From the NCBI RefSeq assembly GCF_019511445.1, contig NZ_JAEUAN010000005.1, positions 124,001 to 188,000 on the forward strand: a DNA stretch of 64,000 nucleotides. Reading direction: 5' to 3'. Below the pieces are notes generated by a model. That model saw only the letters and a list, made by a program, of their open reading frames with translations. It was not told where the DNA came from and ran no database searches. Positions 54,147-64,000 of this stretch are shown here, piece by piece; within the stretch, counting starts at the first letter, position 1, and each line of letters starts with the position of its first letter. The DNA is from Aliirhizobium wenxiniae (GTDB lineage: Bacteria; Pseudomonadota; Alphaproteobacteria; Rhizobiales; Rhizobiaceae). The translations under genes and the position numbers were made by a program.

Positions 54147-55436
54147 ATGTCGCATACCGAAGTCTTCTTCTCCCGCCCGCTTGCCGAAACCGATCCGGAA
54201 ATCTTCGGCTCGATCCAGAAGGAGCTCGGTCGTCAGCGCCACGAGATCGAGCTGATCGCGTCCGAAAACATCGTCTCCCGCGCCGTTCTTGAAGCGCAGG
54301 GCTCGATCATGACCAACAAATATGCCGAAGGCTATCCGGGCAAGCGTTATTACGGCGGCTGCCAGTTCGTCGATATCGCCGAAGAACTTGCCATCGAGCG
54401 CGCCAAGAAGCTGTTCGGTGTCAACTTCGCCAACGTCCAGCCGAATTCGGGTTCGCAGATGAACCAGGCCGTGTTCCTCGCGCTGCTGCAGCCAGGCGAC
54501 ACGTTCATGGGTCTCGACCTCAATTCGGGTGGTCACCTGACCCACGGTTCGCCGGTCAACATGTCCGGCAAGTGGTTCAACGTCGTCTCCTACGGCGTGC
54601 GTGAAGACGACAACCTGCTCGACATGGACGACGTTGCCGCCAAGGCGCGCGAACACAAGCCGAAGCTCATCATCGCCGGCGGCACTGCCTATTCCCGCAT
54701 CTGGGACTGGAAGCGTTTCCGCGAGATCGCCGATGAAGTCGGCGCTTACCTGATGGTCGACATGGCGCATATCGCCGGTCTCGTTGCCGGTGGCCAGCAT
54801 CCGTCGCCGTTCCCGCATTGCCACGTTGCCACCACCACGACCCACAAGTCGCTGCGCGGCCCGCGCGGTGGCGTGATCCTGACGAATGACGAGGATTTGG
54901 CGAAAAAATTCAACTCGGCCGTTTTCCCCGGCCTGCAGGGCGGCCCGCTGATGCACATCATCGCCGCCAAGGCCGTTGCCTTCGGTGAAGCACTGCAGCC
55001 GGAATTCAAGGATTACGCAGCCCAGATCGTCAAGAACGCCAAGGCTCTGTCGGAAACGCTGGTTGCCGGCGGCCTCGACATCGTCTCGGGCGGCACCGAC
55101 AACCACCTGATGCTGGTCGATCTGCGCAAGAAGAACGCCACCGGCAAGCGCGCCGAGGCTGCTCTCGGTCGCGGTTACATCACCTGCAACAAGAACGGCA
55201 TCCCGTTCGACCCTGAAAAGCCGTTCGTAACCTCCGGCGTCCGCCTTGGCACGCCGGCCGGCACGACGCGCGGCTTCAAGGAAGCCGAGTTCAAGGAAAT
55301 CGGTAACTTCATCGTCGAGGTTCTCGATGGTCTGAAGGCTGCCAATTCCGACGAGGGCAATGCTGCCGTCGAAGCGGCTGTCCGCGAAAAGGTCGTCGGT
55401 CTGACCGATCGTTTCCCGATGTACCCCTACCTCTAA
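54147..55436 (+). CDS. glyA: Serine hydroxymethyltransferase
   Basis: Interconverts serine and glycine with tetrahydrofolate, the main source of one-carbon units, which also feed purN. The 429-residue PLP enzyme has the cofactor lysine Lys234 in [14 protein letters not shown], plus [15 protein letters not shown] and [11 protein letters not shown] near the active site. It begins a run glyA-nrdR-ribD-ribE on the plus strand, with a 9-base gap to nrdR. The 137 bases before it hold the promoter; I see no riboswitch there. Confidence 0.98.
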   Translation: MSHTEVFFSRPLAETDPEIFGSIQKELGRQRHEIELIASENIVSRAVLEAQGSIMTNKYAEGYPGKRYYGGCQFVDIAEELAIERAKKLFGVNFANVQPNSGSQMNQAVFLALLQPGDTFMGLDLNSGGHLTHGSPVNMSGKWFNVVSYGVREDDNLLDMDDVAAKAREHKPKLIIAGGTAYSRIWDWKRFREIADEVGAYLMVDMAHIAGLVAGGQHPSPFPHCHVATTTTHKSLRGPRGGVILTNDEDLAKKFNSAVFPGLQGGPLMHIIAAKAVAFGEALQPEFKDYAAQIVKNAKALSETLVAGGLDIVSGGTDNHLMLVDLRKKNATGKRAEAALGRGYITCNKNGIPFDPEKPFVTSGVRLGTPAGTTRGFKEAEFKEIGNFIVEVLDGLKAANSDEGNAAVEAAVREKVVGLTDRFPMYPYL

Positions 55437-55445
55437 GGAGAGCCG

Positions 55446-55937
55446 ATGCGCTGCCCGTTCTGCGGCTCTGAAGATACCCAGGTCAAGGACAGTCGTCCGG
55501 CGGAGGATTTTACCTCCATCCGCCGGCGCCGCATCTGTCCGGATTGCGGTGGCCGTTTCACCACATTCGAACGCGTGCAATTGCGCGAACTGATGGTGTT
55601 GAAGAAGACCGGCCGCAAGGTGCCGTTTGCCCGCGACAAGCTGGTGCGGTCCTTCCAGATCGCGCTGCGCAAGCGTCCTGTCGAACCCGACCGGATCGAA
55701 CGCGCCGTCTCGGGTATCGTGCGCCGCCTTGAAAGCTCCGGTGAGTCGGAAATCTCATCCGAACAGATCGGCTTGCAGGTGCTCGAAGCGCTGAAGAGCC
55801 TCGATGATGTCGGCTTCGTGCGTTATGCCTCGGTCTATCGCGATTTCTCCCATGCGGAGGATTTCGAGAAGGTGATCGAGGAGATCAACGCCAAGCTCGC
55901 ACGCGATCCGGGGCTGGAATCCGGGAGCGACAGCTGA
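55446..55937 (+). CDS. nrdR: Transcriptional repressor NrdR
   Basis: A repressor of ribonucleotide reductase genes that senses ATP/dATP. The 163-residue protein has an N-terminal zinc ribbon (Cys3, Cys6, Cys31, Cys34) and an ATP-cone ([20 protein letters not shown] onward). AAGGAG precedes the ATG. Its TGA overlaps the ribD ATG by one base, so it is translationally coupled to the riboflavin genes. Confidence 0.97.
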   Translation: MRCPFCGSEDTQVKDSRPAEDFTSIRRRRICPDCGGRFTTFERVQLRELMVLKKTGRKVPFARDKLVRSFQIALRKRPVEPDRIERAVSGIVRRLESSGESEISSEQIGLQVLEALKSLDDVGFVRYASVYRDFSHAEDFEKVIEEINAKLARDPGLESGSDS

Positions 55938-57022
55938 TGAGCGTTGCCGAAGACCGGCGTTTCATGGCAGCCGCATTGCGGCTGTCGCAATGGCACTCCG
56001 GCCTGACGGCAACCAATCCTTCGGTCGGCTGCATCGTCGTTAAAGACGGTGCGATCGTCGGCCAGGCCGTGACCGCCGTTGGCGGCCGCCCCCATGCCGA
56101 AACCCAGGCGCTTGCCGTTGCCGGTGAAAAGGCGAGGGGCGCAACAGTCTACGTCACGCTCGAACCCTGCTCCCATTACGGACGCACGCCGCCCTGCGCC
56201 AATGCGCTGGTGGCTGCAGGTGTTGCCCGCGTCGTCGTTTGCCTCAACGACCCTGATCCACGCGTCTCCGGTCGCGGCTTCGGCATCCTGCGTGAAGCCG
56301 GTATCGTCGTCGAAGCCGGATTGCTGGAAGAGCAGGGGCGCCGGGTGCTCGCCGCCTATCTCTCGCGTCAGGTGAGAGGACGGCCCTATGTGACTCTCAA
56401 ACTTGCCGTTTCCGCCGATGGCATGCTCGGCCGCAAGGGGGAGGAACTGGTGGTCACCGGTCCCCAGTCGCGTGCGCAGGTGCATATGATGCGCGCCGAA
56501 AACGACGCGATCCTTGTCGGTATCGGCACGGCGCTGGTGGACGATCCGGAACTGACGGTTCGCCTTCCGGGACTGGAAAACCGCTCTCCGCTCAGGATCG
56601 TCCTCGATCGCCGGCTGGAACTGCCTCTGTCGTCCAAGCTGGTGAAATCGACCTCGACCGTTCCCGTCGTCGCCGTCACCGATCCTTTCTGCGATACCCA
56701 TCCGTCCAACGAAGGACGTGTCAGGGCGCTGATGTCGGCGGGCGTGGAAGTTCTGCAGGCCGCCAATCTCGATGATCTTCTCGCCAATCTCGCAACGCGT
56801 GGGATTTCCTCGCTGATGGTCGAGGGCGGGGCCAAGGTCGGCCGCAGTTTCCTTGAGGCCGGGCTGGTCGACCGCCTTGTCCTTGCTCAGTCGGAACTCG
56901 TCGTCGGTGCGGGTGGCATTGAATCGCCCGCCACGCCCTCCGATATTCCTGTGGGATTTCAGTGTGTGCGGCAGGAGCGCTTCGGCGCCGACCGCAGCTT
57001 CGAATATGAAAGAGGCCTTTGA
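55937..57022 (+). CDS. ribD: Bifunctional diaminohydroxyphosphoribosylaminopyrimidine deaminase/reductase
   Basis: Performs the second and third steps of riboflavin synthesis. The 361-residue protein has a zinc-dependent deaminase domain (His53-Ala-Glu55 and PCSHYGRTPPC, Cys78 and Cys87) and a C-terminal reductase domain (PYVTLKLAVSADGMLG, SLMVEGGAKVGRSFLEAGL). It overlaps nrdR and ribE by one base each (TGATG). Confidence 0.97.
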   Translation: MSVAEDRRFMAAALRLSQWHSGLTATNPSVGCIVVKDGAIVGQAVTAVGGRPHAETQALAVAGEKARGATVYVTLEPCSHYGRTPPCANALVAAGVARVVVCLNDPDPRVSGRGFGILREAGIVVEAGLLEEQGRRVLAAYLSRQVRGRPYVTLKLAVSADGMLGRKGEELVVTGPQSRAQVHMMRAENDAILVGIGTALVDDPELTVRLPGLENRSPLRIVLDRRLELPLSSKLVKSTSTVPVVAVTDPFCDTHPSNEGRVRALMSAGVEVLQAANLDDLLANLATRGISSLMVEGGAKVGRSFLEAGLVDRLVLAQSELVVGAGGIESPATPSDIPVGFQCVRQERFGADRSFEYERGL

Positions 57023-57636
57023 TGTTTACGGGTATTGTTACCGATATCGGCACCGTTTCCGAACTGACCCCTCTCGATGAGGGCGTGAAGCTGCGCATCT
57101 CGACGAATTACGATCCGAAGACGATCGATCTCGGCGCTTCGATTGCCCATGGCGGTGTCTGCCTGACAGTGACCACGCTTCCTGAAGACGGCAGCAACGA
57201 GCGCTGGTTCGAGGTGGAGGCCTGGGAAGAGGCGCTGCGCCTGACGACGATCGCATCCTGGGAAAAGGGCACGCGGATCAACCTTGAGCGGGCGCTGAAG
57301 ATCGGCGACGAACTCGGCGGACACATCGTGTCCGGCCATGTCGATGGTAAGGCCGAAATTCTGGCGGTTGAATCAGAAGGCGAGGCGGTTCGCATCACCT
57401 TGCGTGCACCTGAAGATCTGGCGCGCTTCGTCGCTCCCAAGGGCTCGGTTGCGCTCGACGGTACCTCGCTGACGGTCAATGCCGTCAACGGCACGGATTT
57501 CGACATCCTGCTCATCCGCCACACGCTTGCCGTCACCACCTGGGGCGACCGCAAGCCGGGCGATTTCATCAATTTCGAAGTGGACACTATGGCGCGGTAT
57601 GCGGCCCGCCTGGCGGAGTTCCCCGCCAAGGCCTGA
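57022..57636 (+). CDS. ribE: Riboflavin synthase, alpha chain
   Basis: Dismutates two 6,7-dimethyl-8-ribityllumazine molecules to riboflavin. The 204-residue protein shows the two lumazine-binding repeats: MFTGIVTDIG and IAHGGVCLTV in the first, GHIVSGHVDGKA and VALDGTSLTVN in the second. The ATG at 57022 overlaps the ribD stop by one base. A reversed HD-GYP gene follows directly, so the riboflavin operon stops here and resumes at ribH. Confidence 0.96.
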   Translation: MFTGIVTDIGTVSELTPLDEGVKLRISTNYDPKTIDLGASIAHGGVCLTVTTLPEDGSNERWFEVEAWEEALRLTTIASWEKGTRINLERALKIGDELGGHIVSGHVDGKAEILAVESEGEAVRITLRAPEDLARFVAPKGSVALDGTSLTVNAVNGTDFDILLIRHTLAVTTWGDRKPGDFINFEVDTMARYAARLAEFPAKA

Positions 57637-57642
57637 GGTCTT

Positions 57643-58803
57643 TCAGTGTCCGATCGGCTGTGAGAACTGGCGGTGGATTTCCGCAAACTGCGGAGCCACA
57701 TCGCCGAAGGCGGCAACGACGGCCGGGTCGAAATGCTTGCCGCTTTCTTCCGTGATGATGGAAACCGCTTCGTTGTGGCTCATAGCGGGTTTATAGACCC
57801 GTTCCGATACCAGCGCGTCATAGACATCCGCGACAGCCATGATGCGGCCGGCAAGCGGAATATCCTCGCCCTTCAGGCCTCGTGGATAGCCCGTCCCGTC
57901 CCACTTTTCATGGTGGCAATGGGCAATTTCCTTGGCGAGGCTTAGGAAGGGATTGCTCGAGCCGATATAGCGCTCGGCCGTGGCAATCGCCGTGCGGCCG
58001 AGATCGGCATGGGTCTTCATGATGTCGTATTCCGCCCGGTCGAGCCGCCCCGGCTTTTGCAGGATGCGATCGGGAATGCCCACCTTGCCGATATCGTGGA
58101 GCGGAGCCGACTTGTAGAGCAGGTCGACAAACTCCTCATCGAGACCGTTGGTTTCCGGCTCACGTCGGTTGAGCGCCTCGGCAAGCACCCGGACGTAATG
58201 CTGCGTGCGGCGGATATGGTCGCCGGTTTCATGGTCGCGCGTCTCGGCAAGCGATGCCATGGCAAGGATCATCGCATCGCGGGCGCGCGCCGCTTCGTCC
58301 CGCGCTTCGGCAAGTGAGTTCGTCAGTGCCACATTGGCCATCGCCACTGCTGCGGTATTGGCGATGCGCTGCAGCCGGTAGACGCTATCGTCCGGTGGCG
58401 TGCCGACCTTTGCCCAATAGGCCCCGATAGCACCCAACGGATCACCCGGCCGCAATGGAACCATTGCCAGGCTTTTGACGAAGGTCGGGCGATAGGCGTC
58501 CTGCGGAATGCGCGGGTCCTTGGTTATATCGTCGATCACCACCACTTGCGAATGCTGCATCGCCCAGCCGGAGATACAGGCCTCCATTGGAAAACGCTGG
58601 CCTTTCCAAAGCGGCTGGATAGCATCCTCATCCACATAGAAGCATTCGTTTTTGTCGCGCAGGATGAAGGCGAGACCATCGGCACCGATCAGGCGGCGCG
58701 CGGACTGCCTGACCACGGTCATGATCTCCTCAAGACCGCGGGCCATCGATATCTTCAGCAGCAGGTCGTCCATGTCATCCATCTGGAAACGGTGCTTTTC
58801 CAT
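57643..58803 (-). CDS. GAF and HD-GYP domain phosphodiesterase
   Basis: A 386-residue cytosolic protein. An N-terminal GAF-type sensor (about 20-165) precedes an HD-GYP domain with the HD pair His236-Asp237 (LHDIGKVGIPD) and an intact GYP motif at 305-307 (HHEKWDGTGYPRGLKG). HD-GYP enzymes degrade cyclic di-GMP to pGpG or GMP; this domain looks complete, so activity is likely. The GAF ligand is unknown. It lies in reverse orientation between ribE and ribH, six bases from the ribE stop. Confidence 0.93.
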   Translation of the reverse strand: MEKHRFQMDDMDDLLLKISMARGLEEIMTVVRQSARRLIGADGLAFILRDKNECFYVDEDAIQPLWKGQRFPMEACISGWAMQHSQVVVIDDITKDPRIPQDAYRPTFVKSLAMVPLRPGDPLGAIGAYWAKVGTPPDDSVYRLQRIANTAAVAMANVALTNSLAEARDEAARARDAMILAMASLAETRDHETGDHIRRTQHYVRVLAEALNRREPETNGLDEEFVDLLYKSAPLHDIGKVGIPDRILQKPGRLDRAEYDIMKTHADLGRTAIATAERYIGSSNPFLSLAKEIAHCHHEKWDGTGYPRGLKGEDIPLAGRIMAVADVYDALVSERVYKPAMSHNEAVSIITEESGKHFDPAVVAAFGDVAPQFAEIHRQFSQPIGH

Positions 58804-59091
58804 TATCCACCTGCATCTATGCGTCGAATAATAGATGTCTAATAAAACGAAGGTGGCAAGAGTGATACGCTTTGTTTCTTTAGTTTAACAGATAATTAAT
58901 TACTGGCTACAGAGATGATCCGGACCGGGATTGATGAAGTATTATGGGGCAGCCTTATGTCATCCTATTCCCGGCATGCAGGCCTCGTTCCCGCAAAATC
59001 GCTTGCCAAGTGCCTCACGGCGTGTTTTGACCGCGCCCATGCTCAAAGTCCGCCACTTGCCGGACCGAATACACGTATCTTAAGGTGATCC

Positions 59092-59553
59092 ATGTCGCTC
59101 GAAACCGCTCCACACATCCTGATCGTAGAAGCTCGCTTCTATGATGATATGGCCGATGCACTGCTCGACGGAGCAACCTCGGCACTCAAGGAGGCGGGAG
59201 CGACCTTTGACGTGATCACGGTTCCCGGTGCGCTGGAAATTCCGCCGACCATCGCCATGGCGCTCGATGCGTCCGAAAACGGTGGCGCCGAATATGACGG
59301 TTTCGTTGCTCTCGGCATGGTGATCCGCGGCGAAACCTATCACTTCGACATCGTCTCGAACGAATCCTCGCGCGCATTGATGGATCTTGCCGTCTCTGAA
59401 TCACTTGCCATCGGCAACGGCATCATGACCGTAGAGAACGACGATCAGGCTTGGGCGCGTGCCCGCCGTTCGGACAAGGACAAGGGTGGCTTTGCAGCCC
59501 GTGCGGCACTGACCATGATCGCCGTGCGCGAAAAGCTGAACGGTGCACGCTGA
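59092..59553 (+). CDS. ribH: 6,7-dimethyl-8-ribityllumazine synthase
   Basis: Joins the RibA product butanone phosphate with the pyrimidine from ribD to make lumazine, the substrate of ribE. The 153-residue protein has [17 protein letters not shown] and [15 protein letters not shown] with the catalytic histidine. Upstream are 288 bases containing only the HD-GYP and ribH promoters. Its stop overlaps the nusB start by one base. Confidence 0.96.
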   Translation: MSLETAPHILIVEARFYDDMADALLDGATSALKEAGATFDVITVPGALEIPPTIAMALDASENGGAEYDGFVALGMVIRGETYHFDIVSNESSRALMDLAVSESLAIGNGIMTVENDDQAWARARRSDKDKGGFAARAALTMIAVREKLNGAR

Positions 59554-60026
59554 TGTCTAACGAAGAAAAACAGATCAAGCCGGTTAACCAGCGCGGTGCA
59601 GCGCGTCTCGCAGCCGTGCAGGCGCTCTACCAGATGGATATCGGCGGCACCGGCGTTCTGGAAGTCGTGGCCGAATACGAGGCCCATCGCCTCGGCCAGG
59701 AACTTGACGGCGACACCTATCTGAAGGCCGACCCGTCCTGGTTCCGCTCCATCGTTTCCGGCGTCGTCCGCGACCAGACCAAGATCGACCCGATCGTGCG
59801 TTCCTCGCTGCAGGAAGACTGGCCGCTCTCGCGCCTTGATTCGACGCTGCGTGCGATCCTGCGCGCCGGCACATTCGAAATCCTCGAGCGCAAGGATGTT
59901 CCGGTTCCGGTCATCGTCACCGAATATGTCGAGATCGCGCGCGCCTTCTTCGAGGAAGACGAGCCGCGCATCGTCAATGCGGTTCTCGACCGGATCGCCA
60001 AACAGGTCCGTAGCGACAAGAAATAA
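59553..60026 (+). CDS. nusB: Transcription antitermination factor NusB
   Basis: Binds boxA RNA with S10 (NusE) during rRNA transcription. The 157-residue all-helical protein has [16 protein letters not shown] at the start and [17 protein letters not shown] and [21 protein letters not shown] later, which fix the family. The ATG at 59553 overlaps the ribH stop (TGATG). The ribH-nusB pair is conserved in many bacteria. Confidence 0.97.
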   Translation: MSNEEKQIKPVNQRGAARLAAVQALYQMDIGGTGVLEVVAEYEAHRLGQELDGDTYLKADPSWFRSIVSGVVRDQTKIDPIVRSSLQEDWPLSRLDSTLRAILRAGTFEILERKDVPVPVIVTEYVEIARAFFEEDEPRIVNAVLDRIAKQVRSDKK

Positions 60027-60039
60027 CAGGTAGGCAGAC

Positions 60040-61263
60040 ATGGACGGTGTGGTGGACGGTCTTCAGACGCAGATGCGCGCCGCCCGCCGCAATGTCGCGC
60101 TTCTGGCCGCAAGCCAGGCGATCCTCGGATCGGCAGCACCCCTGTCGATCGCGGTCGGATCGATTGCCGGATATCAGTTGCTCGGCGACGACAAGTCTCT
60201 CGCTACAGCTCCGATCACTGCATTCAATGTGGGTACCGCCTGCGGCGCGGTTGTCATCGCGCTTCTGTCACGTTTTCTCGGCCGTCGCGAAGCCTTCATG
60301 GCTGGCTGCCTGATCGGGGCCGCTGGCGGCGCTTTCGCCGCGATCGCACTTTTCCGCGAAAGCTTCTGGCTCTTTGCTCTTGCGCTTCTGTTCATCGGCA
60401 CCTCTTCTGGCTTCACCCAAAAAATCCGTTTTGCCGCTGCCGATGCCTCGCCATCGTCCTACAAGCCGAAGGCGATTTCCTGGATCCTCGGGGCAGGCAT
60501 CGTTTCCGCCGTGCTCGGGCCGCAGATCGTCATATGGGCCAAGGACTGGTTTGCACCAGTCACCTTTGCCGGCACCTTCATCGCGCTCGTTCCGGTTTGC
60601 CTCGTCGCGATCGGTATCTTCGCCTTTCTCCGTCTTCCCGAAAAGAAGACCGTCGCCCAAAGCTCCGAACCTGCAAGGCCGCTGAAAGAGATCGTGCTGA
60701 CGCAGCGTTTCTTGACCGGCATGATCTGCGGCATCTGCATCTATGCGTTGATGACCTTCGTCATGACCGGCGCGCCGCTTGCCATGGTGATCGGCTGCGG
60801 TTTCCCGCCTGAAATGGCCACGCTCGGCATCCAGTGGCATGTGCTGGCCATGTTCGGCCCGAGCTTCATCACCGGATCGCTGATCTCTCGGTTTGGCGCG
60901 GAAAAGGTGGTCGCGACAGGCGTTCTCGTTATGATGGGCTGCGCCGTTGTCGCGCATCTCGGCATCGAGCTGTGGAATTTCTGGGGCGCGCTGGTGCTGC
61001 TCGGCATCGGCTGGAATTTCGGCTTTATCGGCTCGACCGCGATCGTTGCGTCGAGCTATCGCCCGCATGAGGCCGACAAGGTCCAGGGCTTTCACGACAT
61101 CGTGCTGTTCGGCACCGTAGCGCTGTCGTCCTTCTCCTCAGGCAAGGTCTTCGTCACCTGGGGTTGGTCCTTCATCAACATGGTCATCTGGCCGGTTGCG
61201 GTGATCTGCCTTCTGTTGATTGCAGCCCTGCTGTTCAGACGGTCCTCTGCGAAGTCTGCGTAA
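60040..61263 (+). CDS. Major facilitator superfamily transporter
   Basis: A 407-residue inner-membrane protein with 12 predicted helices. FNVGTACGAVVIALLSRFLGRREAFMAG fits the MFS loop 2-3 motif (SRFLGRR). The C-half contains GPSFITGSLISRFGAEKVV. The substrate is unknown. It begins 13 bases after nusB and likely shares its transcript. AGGTAGG lies before the ATG. Confidence 0.9.
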   Translation: MDGVVDGLQTQMRAARRNVALLAASQAILGSAAPLSIAVGSIAGYQLLGDDKSLATAPITAFNVGTACGAVVIALLSRFLGRREAFMAGCLIGAAGGAFAAIALFRESFWLFALALLFIGTSSGFTQKIRFAAADASPSSYKPKAISWILGAGIVSAVLGPQIVIWAKDWFAPVTFAGTFIALVPVCLVAIGIFAFLRLPEKKTVAQSSEPARPLKEIVLTQRFLTGMICGICIYALMTFVMTGAPLAMVIGCGFPPEMATLGIQWHVLAMFGPSFITGSLISRFGAEKVVATGVLVMMGCAVVAHLGIELWNFWGALVLLGIGWNFGFIGSTAIVASSYRPHEADKVQGFHDIVLFGTVALSSFSSGKVFVTWGWSFINMVIWPVAVICLLLIAALLFRRSSAKSA

Positions 61264-61453
61264 GGCGAGCGTTAACTCATATTACAACCTGCGTCCATTT
61301 GAGCCCTTGTCCGTGCAGGGCTTGACGTCATTTCATCTCCACCGCAATCTCATCTTCGCATGGCGGAAACGCATCCTTGGGAGGGGAGCGCGCCCGTATG
61401 GAAGATGCGCGACCGGGATTTTTCGGCCCGGCGGTTAGGGAGAGGAAAATAGT

Positions 61454-63595
61454 ATGACAGTCATTTTGAGTGTGATCGTCTGCGGTCTGCTGTCGATCAT
61501 TTATGCCGTGTGGGCGACGCGTTCCGTTCTCGCCGCCGATCAGGGCAACGAGCGCATGCAGGAAATCGCTGGCTATATCCGCGAAGGGGCACAGGCCTAT
61601 CTCGCACGCCAGTATCTGACGATCGCCATAGTCGGCGTCGTCGTTGCCATCCTTGCATGGCTGCTTCTGTCCGGCACGGCAGCCTTGGGCTTTATAATCG
61701 GCGCGGTCCTGTCCGGCGCCGCAGGTTTTATTGGCATGCATGTCTCCGTCCGGGCCAATGTCCGCACGGCGCAGGCTTCTTCGCATAGCCTTGCAGCAGG
61801 CCTCGATATCGCCTTCAAGTCGGGCGCTATCACAGGCATGTTGGTGGCCGGTCTCGCACTCCTCGGCGTGTCGATCTACTACTGGGTGCTGACCTCCGGT
61901 CTCGGCCATGCAAGCAGTTCGCGCGAGGTCATCGATGCGCTCGTCGCGCTTGGTTTCGGCGCCTCGCTGATTTCTATCTTTGCCCGTCTCGGCGGCGGCA
62001 TCTTCACCAAGGGCGCAGATGTCGGTGGTGACCTTGTCGGCAAGGTCGAAGCCGGTATTCCGGAAGACGATCCACGCAACCCGGCTACGATTGCCGATAA
62101 CGTCGGCGACAATGTCGGTGATTGCGCCGGCATGGCGGCCGACCTGTTCGAGACCTATGCGGTCTCTGTCGTTGCGACCATGGTGCTCGCAGCGATCTTC
62201 TTCGCCGGCGCTCCGGTGCTCGAATCGGCAATGCTCTATCCGCTAGCCATCTGCGGCGTCTGCATCGTCACCTCGATCATCGGCACCTTCTTCGTCAAGC
62301 TCGGCAGCAATGGTTCGATCATGGGCGCGCTCTACAAGGGCCTGATCGCAACCGGCGTTCTTTCCATCTTCGGTCTGGCTGTCGCCACGTCGATGACGGT
62401 CGGCTGGGGTGTGATCGGCACCGTTGCGGGTAAGGAAATCACCGGCACCAGCCTGTTCGTATGCGGCCTTGTCGGCCTCGTCGTCACCGCCTTGATCGTC
62501 GTCATCACCGAATACTATACCGGCACCAACAAGCGGCCGGTCAATTCTATTGCCCAGGCGTCGGTCACCGGTCACGGCACCAACGTTATCCAGGGCCTTG
62601 CCGTATCGCTTGAATCAACGGCGCTTCCGGCAATCGTCATCGTCGGCGGCATCATCGCCACCTACCAGTTTGGCGGCCTCTTCGGCACCGGTATTGCCGT
62701 CACCGCCATGCTCGGCCTTGCCGGCATGATCGTTGCGCTCGACGCTTTCGGTCCGGTCACCGACAATGCCGGTGGTATCGCCGAAATGTCCCATCTGCCG
62801 CCGGAGGTCCGCAAGTCGACCGACGCGCTCGATGCCGTCGGCAACACGACCAAGGCCGTCACCAAGGGCTATGCGATCGGTTCCGCTGGTCTCGGCGCGC
62901 TCGTGCTGTTTGCCGCATACTCCAACGACCTGCAGTATTTTGCCGCCAATCCGCAGCAATATCCCTACTTCGAAGGGGTAGGGGCGATCTCGTTCAGCCT
63001 TGCCAATCCTTACGTCGTGGCAGGTCTGATCTTCGGTGGCTTGATCCCTTATCTCTTCGGCGGCATTGCCATGACCGCAGTCGGCAAGGCGGCAGGCTCG
63101 ATCGTCGAGGAAGTGCGTCGCCAGTTCCGCGACAAACCGGGCATCATGCAGGGCACAGATCGTCCCGACTATGGCCGCGCCGTCGATATCCTCACCAAGG
63201 CCGCGATCCGGGAAATGATCATCCCGTCGCTTCTGCCGGTGCTTGCGCCGATCGTCGTCTATTTCGGTGTTCTGCTGATTTCCGGTGGTGACAAGGCTTC
63301 GGCCTTTGCGGCCCTTGGTGCCTCGCTTCTCGGCGTCATCGTCAATGGTCTCTTCGTCGCCATTTCCATGACCTCGGGGGGCGGCGCATGGGACAACGCC
63401 AAGAAGAGCTTCGAGGACGGTTTCGTCGACAAGGACGGCCAGCGTCACCTGAAGGGCTCTGACGCGCACAAGGCATCGGTTACGGGCGATACCGTCGGTG
63501 ATCCCTACAAGGATACGGCAGGCCCGGCCGTCAACCCGGCAATCAAGATCACCAATATCGTGGCCTTGCTGCTGCTGGCGATTCTTGCTGGCTAA
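61454..63595 (+). CDS. hppA: Membrane-bound proton-pumping pyrophosphatase
   Basis: Couples pyrophosphate hydrolysis to proton export across the membrane. The 713-residue protein has about 16 helices. The pyrophosphate site includes [17 protein letters not shown] and DNAGGIAEM. The K+-specificity position reads GNTTKA with Lys467, the mark of the K+-independent class; K+-dependent enzymes have alanine there. GAGAGG precedes the ATG. It is followed by a strong terminator and so is monocistronic. Pyrophosphate from biosynthesis would be its substrate. Confidence 0.97.
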   Translation: MTVILSVIVCGLLSIIYAVWATRSVLAADQGNERMQEIAGYIREGAQAYLARQYLTIAIVGVVVAILAWLLLSGTAALGFIIGAVLSGAAGFIGMHVSVRANVRTAQASSHSLAAGLDIAFKSGAITGMLVAGLALLGVSIYYWVLTSGLGHASSSREVIDALVALGFGASLISIFARLGGGIFTKGADVGGDLVGKVEAGIPEDDPRNPATIADNVGDNVGDCAGMAADLFETYAVSVVATMVLAAIFFAGAPVLESAMLYPLAICGVCIVTSIIGTFFVKLGSNGSIMGALYKGLIATGVLSIFGLAVATSMTVGWGVIGTVAGKEITGTSLFVCGLVGLVVTALIVVITEYYTGTNKRPVNSIAQASVTGHGTNVIQGLAVSLESTALPAIVIVGGIIATYQFGGLFGTGIAVTAMLGLAGMIVALDAFGPVTDNAGGIAEMSHLPPEVRKSTDALDAVGNTTKAVTKGYAIGSAGLGALVLFAAYSNDLQYFAANPQQYPYFEGVGAISFSLANPYVVAGLIFGGLIPYLFGGIAMTAVGKAAGSIVEEVRRQFRDKPGIMQGTDRPDYGRAVDILTKAAIREMIIPSLLPVLAPIVVYFGVLLISGGDKASAFAALGASLLGVIVNGLFVAISMTSGGGAWDNAKKSFEDGFVDKDGQRHLKGSDAHKASVTGDTVGDPYKDTAGPAVNPAIKITNIVALLLLAILAG

Positions 63596-63614
63596 AACAG
63601 GCTACGTTTAAACG

Positions 63615-63648
63615 AAAGAAGCCCGCGGATCGCTCCGCGGGCTTCTTT
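63615..63648. terminator. Intrinsic terminator between hppA and the bamE-like gene
   Basis: Perfect 15-base arms AAAGAAGCCCGCGGA (63615-63629) and TCCGCGGGCTTCTTT (63634-63648) with loop TCGC. It lies between two converging genes and is A/T-rich on both outer sides, so it can serve both. Confidence 0.9.
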
Positions 63649-63663
63649 GTATTCGATGTCGTG

Positions 63664-64000
63664 TTAATTGCTGAGCAGGCTGCGCATTGCTGCGGCACCC
63701 GCGCCGCCGGGGCCGGAGCCGCCGGAAAGAATCTGCTGCAGGAAGGTCAGGTCGCGACCGCCGGTCGGCGTCGTGCGCGAGATGGTGTCGAACACCTTGC
63801 CGTCCTGAAGCGTGTAGTTCGCCTTGCGCGCGACAACGCCTTCCTTGTTGAGGTAGATGGCCAGAACCGTCTGCTCAACCAACTTCGGCTTCATGAAGGC
63901 GGCTGCGCGTTCGCGCCGCTGGGAAATGTAATAGAGAACTTCCGAATCGAAGGTCGCCGTCGTCGAAGGCGTGCCCATCGTCAGCAGGACCTGTTCGCGG
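63664..64000 (-). CDS. BamE/SmpA-OmlA family outer-membrane lipoprotein, C-terminal part
   Basis: The frame is open to the window edge; about 111 residues of the C-terminus are visible and the N-terminus with its expected lipoprotein signal lies outside. REQVLLTMGTPSTTATFDSEVLYYISQRR matches the BamE fold, in which this protein supports the BAM complex that inserts barrel proteins such as the two in this window. The Gly/Ala/Ser-rich tail (SGGSGPGGAGAAA) is longer than in E. coli. Confidence 0.85.
   Translation of the reverse strand, partial: REQVLLTMGTPSTTATFDSEVLYYISQRRERAAAFMKPKLVEQTVLAIYLNKEGVVARKANYTLQDGKVFDTISRTTPTGGRDLTFLQQILSGGSGPGGAGAAAMRSLLSN

Noticed and set aside
53934..55580. Minus-strand open frame opposite glyA and the end of the amidase gene
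   Set aside because: It spans two real genes with intact catalytic motifs on the other strand.
57637..59091. FMN riboswitch associated with the riboflavin genes
   Set aside because: No FMN aptamer-like conserved segments are visible before ribD or ribH.
1..64000. Prophage, insertion sequence, integron or CRISPR array
   Set aside because: No transposase, integrase, phage structural genes or regularly spaced direct repeats were found; accessory DNA is limited to two toxin-antitoxin modules and short repeats.

Overview
The window is an ordinary chromosomal segment of a high-GC alphaproteobacterium, most likely a member of the Rhizobiaceae (Rhizobium/Agrobacterium group). The basis is the gene order uvrC-pgsA-moaD-moaE, the MarR regulator LdtR with its L,D-transpeptidase, the glyA-nrdR-ribD-ribE-ribH-nusB block, an HdaA with a clamp-binding motif, and three kinds of palindromic intergenic repeat typical of rhizobia. 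I see no rRNA, tRNA, CRISPR array, insertion sequence or prophage. Nearly all of the DNA is coding.

Layout. 1-3.9 kb: the end of a chemotaxis receptor, a degenerate GGDEF protein, DinB, a glutathione transferase and Ndk. 4-7.7 kb (minus strand): the uvrC-pgsA-moaD-moaE operon. 8-13.7 kb: an Omp25-like porin behind a long AT-rich leader, an orphan TctC binding protein, a 141-bp inverted-repeat element, a second glutathione transferase, a secreted RNase T2, a YbhN-like membrane protein and RlmJ. 13.7-18.8 kb: a molybdopterin oxidoreductase, a Nudix hydrolase, an orphan PhnM and a RES/Xre toxin-antitoxin pair. 18.8-26.4 kb: purine synthesis (purM, purN), a PerM-type permease, hdaA, ppk and ppx; these families also lie close together in E. 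coli. 26.5-33.5 kb: an SRPBCC protein, a phytase-like esterase, a frame-broken AraC regulator divergent from a DUF2000 gene, RNase D, an MFS transporter and a DUF411 protein with a small secreted cysteine-containing partner. 33.7-43.8 kb: aspS, an HBM-type chemoreceptor, a DUF1236 protein, a SulP transporter, a periplasmic protein and parC. 44-45 kb: a small accessory island in which a Doc toxin is flanked by two paralogous AbrB-type proteins. 45-48.3 kb: an EamA permease, bpt, an RDD protein and hemB. 48.4-54 kb: a cell-envelope region with a DUF6163 protein, ldtR, ldtP, an outer-membrane protein and a choloylglycine-hydrolase-family amidase. 54-64 kb: one-carbon and riboflavin genes, interrupted by a reversed HD-GYP phosphodiesterase, then nusB, an MFS transporter, hppA and the end of a bamE-like gene.

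How the parts may fit together. Several genes touch phosphate or pyrophosphate: ppk/ppx make and degrade polyphosphate, hppA uses pyrophosphate to pump protons, phnM works in phosphonate breakdown, and one gene encodes a phytase-like esterase. Degenerate PHO-box-like repeats lie before three of them. The most notable unexplained signals are the ORF-free leader with an intrinsic terminator just upstream of ldtP, the duplicated antitoxin around Doc with palindromic candidate operators, the tandem operator of the RES/Xre module, and the split AraC gene. I found no clear-cut large novel system.
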